Positions 16,842 through 25,451 of a stretch of DNA of 64,000 bases are shown here, in pieces. The stretch covers positions 1 through 64,000 of the forward strand of contig NZ_AEJF01000185.1 in assembly GCF_001028175.1 (NCBI RefSeq), written 5' to 3'. The notes beneath the pieces were generated by a model. That model was not told the origin of the DNA. It was given only the letters and a program-made list of their open reading frames with translations, and did not search any database. The translations under genes and the position numbers were made by a program. Within the stretch, counting starts at the first letter, position 1, and every line of letters begins with the position of its first letter. This DNA comes from Caballeronia mineralivorans PML1(12). GTDB lineage: Bacteria > Pseudomonadota > Gammaproteobacteria > Burkholderiales > Burkholderiaceae.

Positions 16842-17149
16842 CGGAAAACACTTTGTCAGTTGCGCAGTCCGCTATCGAGCGCACGCAAAGCGAACGTGAA
16901 GCAGCACGCGTCGCCAAGCACGCAGCGGAATCTCGGCACTACGCTGCCGTGATTGCACGCCAGCGCGAGCGCTATAGCGCAGCCTATGGGCGCACTCACG
17001 ATATGGAGGCACGCGAGGCGGCTCGCGCGATGTTCGTGGCGGCGGCCATTTTCGAGCGTGATGCAAATCGGATTCCCTCCCGCGCGAAGAAGGCCATTGA
17101 TGCGCTCAAGCTCGCCGTCTTCATGCTCGACCCCAAGGCCCCGGCATGA
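16838..17149 (+). CDS. Unknown helical satellite protein
   Basis: The 103-residue protein is almost all alpha-helical and charged (SAIERTQSEREAARVAKHAA), likely coiled coil, with an Ala-rich second half. It overlaps both neighbours by 4 bases if the long frame from 17146 is used. No function recognised. Confidence 0.65.
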   Translation: MTENTLSVAQSAIERTQSEREAARVAKHAAESRHYAAVIARQRERYSAAYGRTHDMEAREAARAMFVAAAIFERDANRIPSRAKKAIDALKLAVFMLDPKAPA

Positions 17150-17492
17150 CACGCGTCCAAAGTCACTTTGCGAGCGCAGCACATTCACGCATGCGGACAT
17201 TCCGCCATGCCGCTGTCGGGCTTGTTTTTGGATGCGTGTTCGCCGCGATTCCGCGTGTTGCCTCGCCTTCTGGCACGGTTTCAACGCGCCTTACGTCGCT
17301 CGTACATGCTTGCGCTGTATTGCCAATCGTCTATACTTTGAACACGGCGCTCAAAACGCCACAAACAGCGGTAAAGCCACCCCGAAAGTCAGTGGCTATT
17401 ATTACGTCTATTGGTTTTGCTCCAATGGGCGGGAGTGCGGCTAATAAAAGACCCGTAAGGGGAATATGCCCGCCGTCTGTTTGCGGTTTTGA
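17150..17492. other. Regulatory leader stretch of the satellite
   Basis: This has an open frame (17146-17823) but reads as leader DNA. It carries the palindrome CAAAGTCACTTTG at 17158-17170 and a GCCAC/GTGGC hairpin near 17377. The layout recalls the untranslated immunity/ash region of P4-like phages. Confidence 0.35.
17158..17170. repeat. Palindrome CAAAGTCACTTTG, copy 2
   Basis: A 13-bp perfect palindrome (centre C) that also occurs at 11976-11988 and 23090-23102 within this element. All three copies extend to CAAAGTCACTTTGC in one direction. It is operator- or iteron-like. Confidence 0.55.
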
Positions 17493-17541
17493 GCTCCTGC
17501 CCGCCCGTCTCAAAAACGGGTTTAGTCTCTCAAACAGGAGC
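17493..17541 (+). promoter_or_regulatory. Leader structure hiding a ribosome-binding site
   Basis: GCTCCTG (17493-17499) can pair with CAGGAGC (17535-17541), which contains the AGGAG ribosome site of the gene at 17548. An inner hairpin CCCGT/ACGGG (17504-17520) would support the fold. Opening this stem would be needed for translation. Confidence 0.45.
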
Positions 17542-17547
17542 AAAGCT

Positions 17548-17823
17548 ATGCAGGCATTGTCGCGTCACGCCCGTACCGGGCAAAACCCCCTCGATCAACG
17601 TTTTCCCGCTTTTTCTTACGCCGGCAGCAGTGCGGCGGAACTGTGGCTCGCACATGCGCCGCTCAGTGCGGGCGAGTTCCGCGACCTACGCTTTCGCAAC
17701 CTGATGTCAGGCTCCTTGCCTGACTTTCCGGGTGACGAATACCGCCGCCAAGCGTTCAACGACGCCTTCGCCCGCCGCATTGCCGCCGCTATCGTCGACG
17801 GGGAGGTGAGCCGTCATGGTTGA
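17548..17823 (+). CDS. Unknown small satellite protein
   Basis: The 91-residue protein starts at MQALSRHARTGQ, with AGGAG 7 bases upstream. A longer in-frame start at 17146 overlaps the previous gene, but the added region looks like leader rather than protein. The protein is rich in aromatic and Arg residues and ends by overlapping the next gene by 8 bases. It is similar in style to short genes downstream of the ash/immunity region in P4-like elements; I do not know its role. Confidence 0.6.
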   Translation: MQALSRHARTGQNPLDQRFPAFSYAGSSAAELWLAHAPLSAGEFRDLRFRNLMSGSLPDFPGDEYRRQAFNDAFARRIAAAIVDGEVSRHG

Positions 17824-18163
17824 TACGACGACGCGTACCGCCATTCTCGAAGGATTCGACAACGCACCTCCGTTGGATACAGGAGCACCTATCGAACTGC
17901 AATTTGCCGTCAATCTCGGCGCGATTTGCGCGGACGCGTGGCTCGAACTGAGGGGTGCGGTACGGCTGCACGAATACGCCGCGCATCAGACCGACGCGTT
18001 CTCACGCGGCATGCAAGCGGGCATGAAAGACGACGATACGTTCGACTCGCACAGACTCGCTATCAGCCGACAAGCGTTCGCGGCCGGACTCATGGGGCGC
18101 GTGCAACAGTACTTGCTCGCGGCGCTCAACATCGTCACGCGCGACGTGCGCACCACACACTAA
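17816..18163 (+). CDS. Unknown satellite protein
   Basis: This 115-residue soluble, mainly helical protein overlaps the preceding gene by 8 bases (GGTGAGC precedes its ATG) and is followed after 12 bases by another. The C-terminal part (SRQAFAAGLMGRVQQYLLAA) looks like a dimerisation helix. No recognised family. Confidence 0.65.
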   Translation: MVDTTTRTAILEGFDNAPPLDTGAPIELQFAVNLGAICADAWLELRGAVRLHEYAAHQTDAFSRGMQAGMKDDDTFDSHRLAISRQAFAAGLMGRVQQYLLAALNIVTRDVRTTH

Positions 18164-18175
18164 GGGGCGCACGCC

Positions 18176-18718
18176 ATGAACGAATCGAATAAAAGCGCAG
18201 ACGGGAATGCCATTGAGGCCGAGCAGCACAACAAGCTGGAGTCAGCCAAGGCCCTCTCCGCTGATGTGCATGAGTTACGAATCGAAATTTGGGCCGGCTT
18301 GGCCGCGCGATACGAGGGAACACGCGCTCAGCTTGAGGCGGAGGGTGTCATTCCAGAAGGAACCGTGTGGCCGACCGGCACTAACCGGGTCTCGTGGGAG
18401 TCAGCCGGATGCGGATTCGTATTGCGCCGGTGTCGTGCCCCCGGTATCAGAGGGCCAAAAAAGATTTGGAGCGACGGCGATTGGTGGTGTCTCGATATTG
18501 ACGATTGCATGGGCCACGACGGCATTGTCCAGCGTGAAATCACCCGCCGAACGAGGGAGCTTGAGCGGTTTAAATACCTGCAAACAGCGCGTGGCGGTGC
18601 CGAGTTCAAGGAGCAATATTCCCGCTTCCTTAAAGCCCGTCACGACAAACGCTTTCAGGCATTTAAAGCGTTGATTCCAGCCCTTGCACCACGTCGCGGC
18701 GCTCGAAAAGCGACATAA
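18176..18718 (+). CDS. Unknown satellite protein upstream of primase
   Basis: This 180-residue protein has an N-terminal helix, a central strand region with many Trp and Cys (CGFVLRRCRAPGIRG, WWCLDIDDCMGHDG) and a basic helical end. It is placed just before the primase gene, where P4-like satellites keep replication or regulatory genes. No family recognised. Confidence 0.65.
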   Translation: MNESNKSADGNAIEAEQHNKLESAKALSADVHELRIEIWAGLAARYEGTRAQLEAEGVIPEGTVWPTGTNRVSWESAGCGFVLRRCRAPGIRGPKKIWSDGDWWCLDIDDCMGHDGIVQREITRRTRELERFKYLQTARGGAEFKEQYSRFLKARHDKRFQAFKALIPALAPRRGARKAT

Positions 18719-18861
18719 CCGGGATCGTTTAGCGAATTGCACAGAGCCGCATGATTGACGTGCCGTGCTGACTGTCATGCGTTCTGTACTACTAATCGTA
18801 TGAGAGCGGCGCGCGCGTCGCGGCTCGCAATGTGGAAGCGGCTCGATTACACAGAGAATCT

Positions 18862-21720
18862 ATGAGCGATACACCAATATCGGAATTTGAGCGTGCACGA
18901 ATCGCGCTCGCGTACGTCCCGCCTGATGACCGCGATACGTGGGTCAAGATGGCGATGGCGCTTAAAACGGAGTTCGGTGAAGACGGCTTCACGCTCTGGA
19001 ACGATTGGGGCGCACAGGCTAAGGGTTATAACGAAAAGGATGCCCGCGACGTCTGGAAGTCCGTGAAGCTCGGCAAAACGAAGCTCGCCACGTTGTTTTT
19101 TGAAGCCAAGCGCTACGGATTTAACCCCGCTGAGCATAAGGCAACGCCGGTTGATGCAACTGAATTAGAGCGGCGACGCGCGCAACGGGCCGCGCGTGAA
19201 GTCGAGGAGCAAGCGGGTGACGCCAGCCGCCATGCCAGCGCGGCAGATTCCGCCGAGCGCATTTGGTCGGCCGCCGCTCCAGCGCCGCTCGATCATCCGT
19301 ATCTTGTTCGCAAACGGATTGGTGCCGATCAGCTTCGCGTTTATCGCGGCGAGCTGGTGATCGGCAAAGTAACTTGCGACGGCGCTCTGCTCGTTCCAGC
19401 GCGTGACGAATCCGGCAAGCTCTGGACGCTTGAATTCATTCTCCTTGACGGTCAAAAGCGGTTCCTGCCGGATGGACGCAAATCGGGGTGCTTCGCATGG
19501 ATTGGCGGCCCCGTGACGACCACGATACTTGTAGGCGAGGGATATGCAACGTGTGCCACGCTCACGGGCGCGACCGGCTTCCCGTCCGCCGTCGCGTTCG
19601 ATGCAGGCAACCTACTCGCAGTCGCCACGCTCCTACGTGGCCGCTTTCCCGATGCCCGCATCGTTTTGTGTGCCGACGACGATTATCGAACCAAAGGTAA
19701 TCCCGGCATCACGAAGGCACGTGCGGCAGCCGACGCGGTCGCGGGGTTCGTTGCGGTGCCGGACTTCGGGGACAAACGTCCTTCCTCGGGCACGGATTTC
19801 AACGATCTCGCTGCGCACCTGAATGTCGAAGCAGTGGCAGCCGCCGTGTTCGCTGCGCTGGCCGTGGGCGGCGCACAGACCGCGAGCAAGGGCAAGGTAC
19901 TGCCCATCACGCCCAAGCCCGCCAAGCGCCCTAAAACGTCCCGAGCGGCCGATGGTAAGTCGCGCTTTGAGGTCGATGCAAAGGGCGTCTGGTTTTACGG
20001 CTTCAACAACCAAGGCGAAGCACTCCCGGCGCACTGGGTCAGTTCGCGTATTGACGTGATTGCGGAGACACGCAACGAAGTCAACAGCGAGTGGGGCTAC
20101 CTGCTCGAATTCACCGACCCGGACGGGATCTTGAAGCGCTGGGCCGCACCTGCGGGTCTCTTTGCCGGTGACGGCGCGGAACTGCGCAAGACCTTGCTCG
20201 AAATGGGCGTAAAGGTGGGCGTGACGCAAATTGCAAAGACGCAGATTGCGAACTACATCCAGACCGCACAGCCGGACGAACGCGTGCGGTGTGTGCCTCG
20301 CGTCGGCTGGCATCACGGCGCGTTTGTATTGCCCGACCGCGTGATCGGCTCCGGCAAGGAAGCGATGATCTATCAGGCCGATACGCCGATCCACAGCCAG
20401 TTTAAAGAGAACGGCACGCTCGAAGACTGGCAACGCGAGGTTGCCGCCTACTGTGTAGGAAATAGCCGTCTCGTGTTCTGTGTATCGACGGCGTTCGCCG
20501 GGCCGCTGCTGCACTTCTCAGGCCTTCAGTCGGGCGGCTTTCACCTGCTCGGCACGACATCAAAGGGCAAATCGACGGGCGGTTTAATCGCAGCGTCAGT
20601 GTTCGGCTCAAAAGACTACGTGCGCGGCTGGAAGGCAACAGATAACGCGCTCGAAGCCGTCGCCACACAGCACAGCGATGCATTGCTCATTCTCGATGAA
20701 ATCGGGCAGGTCGAACCGCGCCTTGTGGGCGATGTCATCTACATGCTCGCGAACGAATCAGGCAAGGCACGCGCGACGCGCACGGGATCAGCCAAACCGG
20801 TCATGACCTGGCGCTTGCTGTTCCTGTCGAATGGGGAAAAAGGCGTCGCGGCGTTGATGGCCGAAGCGAACAAACCCATGAAAGGCGGCATCGAAGTGCG
20901 GCTTCCGGCCGTTCCGGCCGAGGTGGGTGAAACGGGCGTGGTCGAGCGGTTGCACGACTTCCCGACGCCGGCCGCACTGATCGAGCACCTTGAGCGAAAA
21001 GCGGGTCAGCACTACGGCACGGCGGGACCGGCGTTCATCGAATGGGCGTCATCGGTGGCCGATCACCTCACCGAATCCTTGCATACGCGCGTGGCTGAAC
21101 TGGTCACGCAATGGGTTCCTGACGACGCGCACTCTCAGGTCGCACGGGTGGCGAAGCGGTTCGCACTGGTCGCGGTCGCGGGCGAACTCGCGACGGCTCA
21201 CGGCCTCACCGGTTGGCCGCAAGGCGAAGCCGTACATGCCGCCCGAAGTTGCTTCGATGGTTGGCTCCAGTTGCGCGGCGGGGCAGGCAATTCAGACGAA
21301 ACGGAGGCTGTCAGGCAGGTTGTCCACTTCCTGATGGCGCATGGCGATAACCGTTTCGTCTGGATGCAGCGTGCGCACGACGATCACCGGCCGAACGTGC
21401 CGCATCGAGCGGGCTTTAAACGCTATGTGAAACCGGGCGTGGAGGTGACCACGAACCGGGACTACATACAGGAATACGGCGACAAGATGAGCAGCGCGGA
21501 CGCTGACGTGACGGAAGTCGAGTATTGGATCGAGAAGGAAGTCTTTCGCAAGGAAGTCTGTGCGGGCTTCGATCCTAGCGCCGTTGCCAAGGCCCTCATC
21601 AAGCGCGGCGTCCTGATGCCGCGTCAGGACGGCTATCCCTATCGTCAAGAGCGCGTTCCCGGACATAGCCGTTGCATGGTGTATCGCATCCTCCCGTCCA
21701 TTTTTACGCTCGATCTCTGA
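18862..21720 (+). CDS. P4-alpha-like primase-helicase
   Basis: The 952-residue replication protein has, in order, a PriCT-2 domain (about 8-70, ARIALAYVPPDDRDTWVKMA), a TOPRIM primase domain (about 210-295, VGEGYATCATL and VLCADDDY with metal-binding acidic residues), and a DUF927 helicase-like ATPase with Walker A GTTSKGKST (about 562-570) and Walker B LLILDEIG (about 608). The start MSDTPISEF has GAGA upstream; the frame from 18832 is longer by 10 residues without support. It should prime and unwind DNA at the element's own origin, as P4 alpha does. That marks the element as a replicating satellite or plasmid-like integrative element. Confidence 0.92.
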   Translation: MSDTPISEFERARIALAYVPPDDRDTWVKMAMALKTEFGEDGFTLWNDWGAQAKGYNEKDARDVWKSVKLGKTKLATLFFEAKRYGFNPAEHKATPVDATELERRRAQRAAREVEEQAGDASRHASAADSAERIWSAAAPAPLDHPYLVRKRIGADQLRVYRGELVIGKVTCDGALLVPARDESGKLWTLEFILLDGQKRFLPDGRKSGCFAWIGGPVTTTILVGEGYATCATLTGATGFPSAVAFDAGNLLAVATLLRGRFPDARIVLCADDDYRTKGNPGITKARAAADAVAGFVAVPDFGDKRPSSGTDFNDLAAHLNVEAVAAAVFAALAVGGAQTASKGKVLPITPKPAKRPKTSRAADGKSRFEVDAKGVWFYGFNNQGEALPAHWVSSRIDVIAETRNEVNSEWGYLLEFTDPDGILKRWAAPAGLFAGDGAELRKTLLEMGVKVGVTQIAKTQIANYIQTAQPDERVRCVPRVGWHHGAFVLPDRVIGSGKEAMIYQADTPIHSQFKENGTLEDWQREVAAYCVGNSRLVFCVSTAFAGPLLHFSGLQSGGFHLLGTTSKGKSTGGLIAASVFGSKDYVRGWKATDNALEAVATQHSDALLILDEIGQVEPRLVGDVIYMLANESGKARATRTGSAKPVMTWRLLFLSNGEKGVAALMAEANKPMKGGIEVRLPAVPAEVGETGVVERLHDFPTPAALIEHLERKAGQHYGTAGPAFIEWASSVADHLTESLHTRVAELVTQWVPDDAHSQVARVAKRFALVAVAGELATAHGLTGWPQGEAVHAARSCFDGWLQLRGGAGNSDETEAVRQVVHFLMAHGDNRFVWMQRAHDDHRPNVPHRAGFKRYVKPGVEVTTNRDYIQEYGDKMSSADADVTEVEYWIEKEVFRKEVCAGFDPSAVAKALIKRGVLMPRQDGYPYRQERVPGHSRCMVYRILPSIFTLDL

Positions 21721-21840
21721 TGTGTACAGGGGCCAAACACAGACAAATCACATGAGTTTTTCGGCATTCCGGCAGTAGCTGGGGAAGGCCGTGATAGGTG
21801 GGCAGCACATGCCCTTTTTAGTTATCCAAATGGAAAATAT

Positions 21841-22512
21841 ATGAACCTGACCAAAGTTAAAACCGCTATCCGTGAGCTTGAGCAAAACGAACAGGCTATC
21901 GCCAAGACCAAGGCCGATATCGGGCGTATCCAAAACTCGTTAGAGGCTGCCCGATCACACGCCGAACGCGTACAGGAGCTGCAAACGCGGCGCAGCGATG
22001 CGTTAGCCGATGCGCTCATCGATTCACGCCAGCCTGACGTATCGAAGATCGATGACGAGCTTCGACAGTTGGAGCGATCCAGCAAAGCCGAATTCAAGGA
22101 TCTCGACGTACCAACGGCAGCCCTTGCAAAACTCAATCAGCGTCTGCTCGACCTGGAGGCAGCCGAAGCGGCGCTACGCATGGGTAAAGATCAGGCATGC
22201 CGTGAAGTGATCAACGTGGAGATTGGCGAGATCGAACAGGAAATCGATAAATGCATTGCAACCCTGAATGGACATGTTCTTCGGTGCGTGGCGTTCACGA
22301 AGGTGAAGCGCCAGTTCGTTTCGGACAACCGCGATAACCGCCACGCTATTGACGGCTTCCTTGTCGGTGCGCGTCTGGACGCCAGCGTGCGCAAGTCGAG
22401 TGTGCCCGCCGAGTTCACTTACCCCCTCGCCGGCAACAAGACCGTTCAGGCGCATTGCGAGTCGCTCACGGAGGAGTTTGAAAAGGTCGGCGCAATCAAG
22501 CGCCGGTCGTAG
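21841..22512 (+). CDS. Coiled-coil protein, unknown function
   Basis: The first two thirds of this 223-residue protein form long charged heptad-like helices (VKTAIRELEQNEQAIAKTKA, DELRQLERSSKAEFKDL), then a smaller globular C-terminus. No membrane or signal segment is seen. It lies 120 bases after the primase gene and is the last clear gene before the integrase region. Function unknown. Confidence 0.7.
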   Translation: MNLTKVKTAIRELEQNEQAIAKTKADIGRIQNSLEAARSHAERVQELQTRRSDALADALIDSRQPDVSKIDDELRQLERSSKAEFKDLDVPTAALAKLNQRLLDLEAAEAALRMGKDQACREVINVEIGEIEQEIDKCIATLNGHVLRCVAFTKVKRQFVSDNRDNRHAIDGFLVGARLDASVRKSSVPAEFTYPLAGNKTVQAHCESLTEEFEKVGAIKRRS

Positions 22513-23830
22513 GCCGCGCGGTCGTGCGGGAACCCGACGGCGCTGTGTGCTCGTGCCCGCGCCGTCCATCTTTGAGCCACGTCGTTCGGCCAACACGTCC
22601 GGGCGACAAACAACCGAGGACGAGTATGGCGATACGGTACAAAGCGAGGGCGAGGGTGTCTATCCACAAACAGCGAGGAACCGGAGCAAGCGGTCGAAGG
22701 ACACTCGAACGCGTCAATCGAGACAAAGAAGGCTCGTTGAGTAGTTCGCCACGGTCGCCGCGCCATGCGGAACATCGGTCGATCCCGCGTCGCACGCATC
22801 TGCTGATACAACAATTCATATTGGGCGAGGGGCGCTCGCTCGCCGGGTGTTCATCATCGAAGTGCGATAGCGCATCTGGCGAGGCGCAGCGCTCCAATAA
22901 TCAATGAAATGTCGCAGCCGTGCCGTTCGGTGTCACATTGACTGAGCAGTGCGGCGGCCGACAATCAAATCAGGCAAGCGAATGATGAAAAGCTTGCCGA
23001 AACACTCATCTCAAAACCCCGGCTTGTTCGATCTTTGATGGCTCGTGCGGGCCGCGAAGAGCGGCTGCGGCGAGCGTTTCTCTGCGCGGCAAAGTGACTT
23101 TGGACGAGGTAACATAGTCACTTTGCCGCCTGTTCCAGACGAGAAGCGCATCGCATGACTTGACGCAGTTATTTCCGATGTTGCAACAATGTAGGGGCAT
23201 TTGTCTTCAATGTCTTCAGCCGTCTCCAAGCCGGTTGAAGACGCGCAAAGCCTTACTGGTATTGGCTTTGCGGGATTTGTCTTCAAGTCTTCAAAAGAAA
23301 ACGACTTTGAGGGAGCGCGAAACAAGGCCTCAATTCACTGCCCGTCAATTCCGGCAATGCTTCGCCGGATTTTTAACACTCTCTCAGTGACACATTCGCA
23401 TCAGCTTCACTTAAACGCATTATTGCGGTGGTTGCGACAATTCGAAATGCATGACGATCAAACATCGCGCGACGATCACCGAACGAGGTGCGCGTCACGA
23501 TAGGCTAGTCCTAACTCGATCCGAGAAAGATAGACCCTTCCTAAAAGTGAAAGGTACTTCCGGGGACCCCTCCAACACGGGTAATTCGAGCCCCGTAACA
23601 ACCACAGTCACCGGTCTTTTTATGGGTAGCCACTTGGGTAGTCAGTAGCCACTCAGAGCATTGTTTGTTAACGGATTTTTCATCGCATGGGTAGCCACTT
23701 CGGGTAGTCAGGTAGTCATGTGGGGTAGCCAGGACTATCAAGTGCCGTTCGGCTGGTGCGGAAAGTCCGCCAGTCAACCATCAACCGCCAGCAATCCAGC
23801 CGCGCAAAAAGACTCCCGCACCGCCGCTTC
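22513..23830. other. Long non-coding or weakly coding stretch before the integrase
   Basis: Several short frames are open but none has a good start with protein-like composition. The sequence holds the palindrome pair at 23086-23129. GTCTTCAA repeats lie at 23202-23300 around a CAAAGCC/GGCTTTG hairpin, and GGTAGCCAC/GGTAGTCA repeats at 23626-23730. It probably contains origin and recombination sites. Confidence 0.4.
23086..23129. repeat. Inverted repeat containing palindrome copy 3
   Basis: GCGGCAAAGTGACT (23086-23099) and its complement (23116-23129) are separated by 16 bases. The left arm plus three bases holds CAAAGTGACTTTG (23090-23102), and the minus strand reads CGTCCAAAGTCACTTTGC, matching 17154-17171 over 18 bases. 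Confidence 0.6.
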
Positions 23831-25093
23831 TCATGCGCTGGACGCTTCGCTCGGCGCGTCGCCGTCGTCATGTAACGGAATTACGTTCGCGCCGCTCTGC
23901 TGGTCGATGTAGTCAGCCCATGCCTGCATCAGCCCGCGCCGCTTGTCGAGCAGGTCTCCGCGCCGATATGCACTCTCCGTCTTGTCGCGGATCGCGTGCG
24001 CCAATGCCATCTCTGCTACCTCGCTCGGGAATGCCGTGCACTCGGCCGCCCAGTCGCGGAACGTCGAGCGAAAGCCATGCGTGGTCAGATCATCGCGCTT
24101 CATGCGCTCCAGCAGCTTCAGCATCGCCATGTTTGATAACGGCTTGCCTTCCTTGACACCTTCGAAGACAAGACCCGCACCGCCGAACGTGGGCAACGCC
24201 TTGAGGAGCGTCACGACAGACGACGACAGCGGCACGCGGTGCTCGCGTTTCGCCTTCGTGCGTTCGGCTGGAACGGTCCACAGTGGCACGGACAAATCGA
24301 ACTCGGGCCACGCGGCATACAGCGAATCGCCGGTACGAGTGGCCGTCAGGATTGTGAATTCGAGCAGGCGCGCGGAAGTAACATCGTTGGCCCGTAACTT
24401 ATTGAAGAATGGGCCAATCTCGGAGTACGGCAGCGCGGCGTGGTGGCCGTCTTTCTGAACCTTTGATGGCGACGCTAGCAAGTGGTCGAGATGACCGCTC
24501 CAGCGGGCTGGATTCTCACCGACACGCAGGCCGCTCACTTTCGCCCAGTCCATGATGCTTTCTATCCGGCCACGAAGACGCGAAGCCGTCTCATTCTTCG
24601 CGAGCCAGATCGGCTGTAGCACGCGCATCACGAGATCCGTATCGATGTCCACCGGTCGCAGTGCGCCAATGAACGGATACGCGTATGTCTTTAGGGTGTT
24701 TTCCCATTGCTGGGTGTGCTTCGGATTCGCCCACTCCGTGCGACGCGCTTTGATGTAGGCCTCGGCGCATTGTCTGAATGTCAGTGAGCGGGCTGCCTCA
24801 ACCTTGCTGCGAGCCTTGTCCTGCTTGCGCAGCATGGCCGGATCGTCGCCACGCGACACGGCGGAGCGGTGCTCGTTACGCGCCACCCTGGCCTTCTCCA
24901 GTGTGACCCGTGGATACGGGCCGATCTGGATCAACCCTTCGCGACCGTCTGGCTTCGTATAGCGAAATTGCCAGTACTTCAATCCGGTGGGCTTCACGTG
25001 GAGCGCGAGGCCGCCGCCGTCATTGAGGCGGTACGCGCTCGCGCGTGGCTTGGCAGCGCGGCATTGCAAATCGCGGAGAATGCTTTCAGGCAT
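23831..25093 (-). CDS. int: P4-family tyrosine integrase of the satellite
   Basis: The 420-residue recombinase has the DUF4102 N-terminal domain (LNDGGGLALHVKPTGLKYWQ), a SAM-like core-binding domain, and a catalytic domain with TATRTGD (first Arg), HGFRSTFRD (His-x-x-Arg) and LAHAIRDKTESAYRR (second His and the tyrosine nucleophile). It lies 156 bases from the tRNA-Ser 3' end and is read away from it, the standard placement for integrases that use a tRNA gene. It should catalyse insertion and excision at CTGGCGGAAGCGGTG. The gene appears intact. Confidence 0.95.
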   Translation of the reverse strand: MPESILRDLQCRAAKPRASAYRLNDGGGLALHVKPTGLKYWQFRYTKPDGREGLIQIGPYPRVTLEKARVARNEHRSAVSRGDDPAMLRKQDKARSKVEAARSLTFRQCAEAYIKARRTEWANPKHTQQWENTLKTYAYPFIGALRPVDIDTDLVMRVLQPIWLAKNETASRLRGRIESIMDWAKVSGLRVGENPARWSGHLDHLLASPSKVQKDGHHAALPYSEIGPFFNKLRANDVTSARLLEFTILTATRTGDSLYAAWPEFDLSVPLWTVPAERTKAKREHRVPLSSSVVTLLKALPTFGGAGLVFEGVKEGKPLSNMAMLKLLERMKRDDLTTHGFRSTFRDWAAECTAFPSEVAEMALAHAIRDKTESAYRRGDLLDKRRGLMQAWADYIDQQSGANVIPLHDDGDAPSEASSA

Positions 25094-25111
25094 CGTCGTG
25101 AAATTGGTCTC

Positions 25112-25136
25112 AAAAGTACCCGAAAAAGTACCCGGG
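25112..25136 (+). repeat. AAGTACCCG direct repeats beside right att
   Basis: AAAAGTACCCGAAAAAGTAC followed by CCGGG lies between the integrase start and the att core. A close match begins at 8162 beside the left att. This is probably an arm-type binding site or part of the integrase promoter. Confidence 0.5.
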
Positions 25137-25248
25137 AAATTGAGGAATCTTACGACTTTTCTTGGATGCTTGTGGAGGTATCGAATCGCCGCAAAGCCTT
25201 ATGGCGTTTGGTTTTGCGGGACTTTATGGAAGCTGCTGAAACGTTATT

Positions 25249-25263
25249 CTGGCGGAAGCGGTG
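25249..25263 (+). repeat. Right att core, inside tRNA-Ser
   Basis: CTGGCGGAAGCGGTG is identical to 8101-8115. It overlaps the CCA end and acceptor stem of tRNA-Ser, so insertion leaves the tRNA intact. Confidence 0.75.
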
Positions 25264-25339
25264 AGATTCGAACTCACGGACGAGTCACCCCGTCGCTAGT
25301 TTTCAAGACTAGTGCCTTAAACCGCTCGGCCACGCTTCC
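25250..25339 (-). tRNA. tRNA-Ser (anticodon UGA)
   Basis: The 90-base minus-strand sequence starts GGAAGCGTGGCCGAGCGG and ends in an acceptor stem plus encoded CCA. The anticodon loop reads CTTGAAA (anticodon TGA, serine), with a long variable arm as expected of tRNA-Ser and a TTCGAAT T-loop. It is the insertion target of the satellite. Confidence 0.97.
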
Positions 25340-25451
25340 ACGTTTCACACACAGCAACTACGAGAAAAGTGCGTTCGACCGCACCACACCTTTCCGGCAA
25401 GGCGCGTATTGTAGCGCAACTTTCCCTGGCGTTTAAGCCAAGAGAATCACC

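Noticed and set aside
17146-17547. N-terminal extension of the gene at 17548 (start in an ATGA overlap)
   Set aside because: The overlap is tempting, but the extension crosses a palindrome and a leader stem, and a good ribosome site exists at 17548. It may still be translated as an ash-like protein.
22524-22907. 127-residue frame after the coiled-coil gene
   Set aside because: It is Arg/Ser-rich, has a poor start and overlaps other equally long frames; no evidence that it is translated.
23201-23503. 100-residue frame before the integrase
   Set aside because: It spans the GTCTTCAA repeats and a hairpin, so it looks like recombination-site DNA rather than a gene.
23626-23730. GGTAGCCAC/GGTAGTCA repeats as a CRISPR or plasmid iteron array
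   Set aside because: There are only a few copies with uneven spacing; they better fit arm-type sites beside the integrase.
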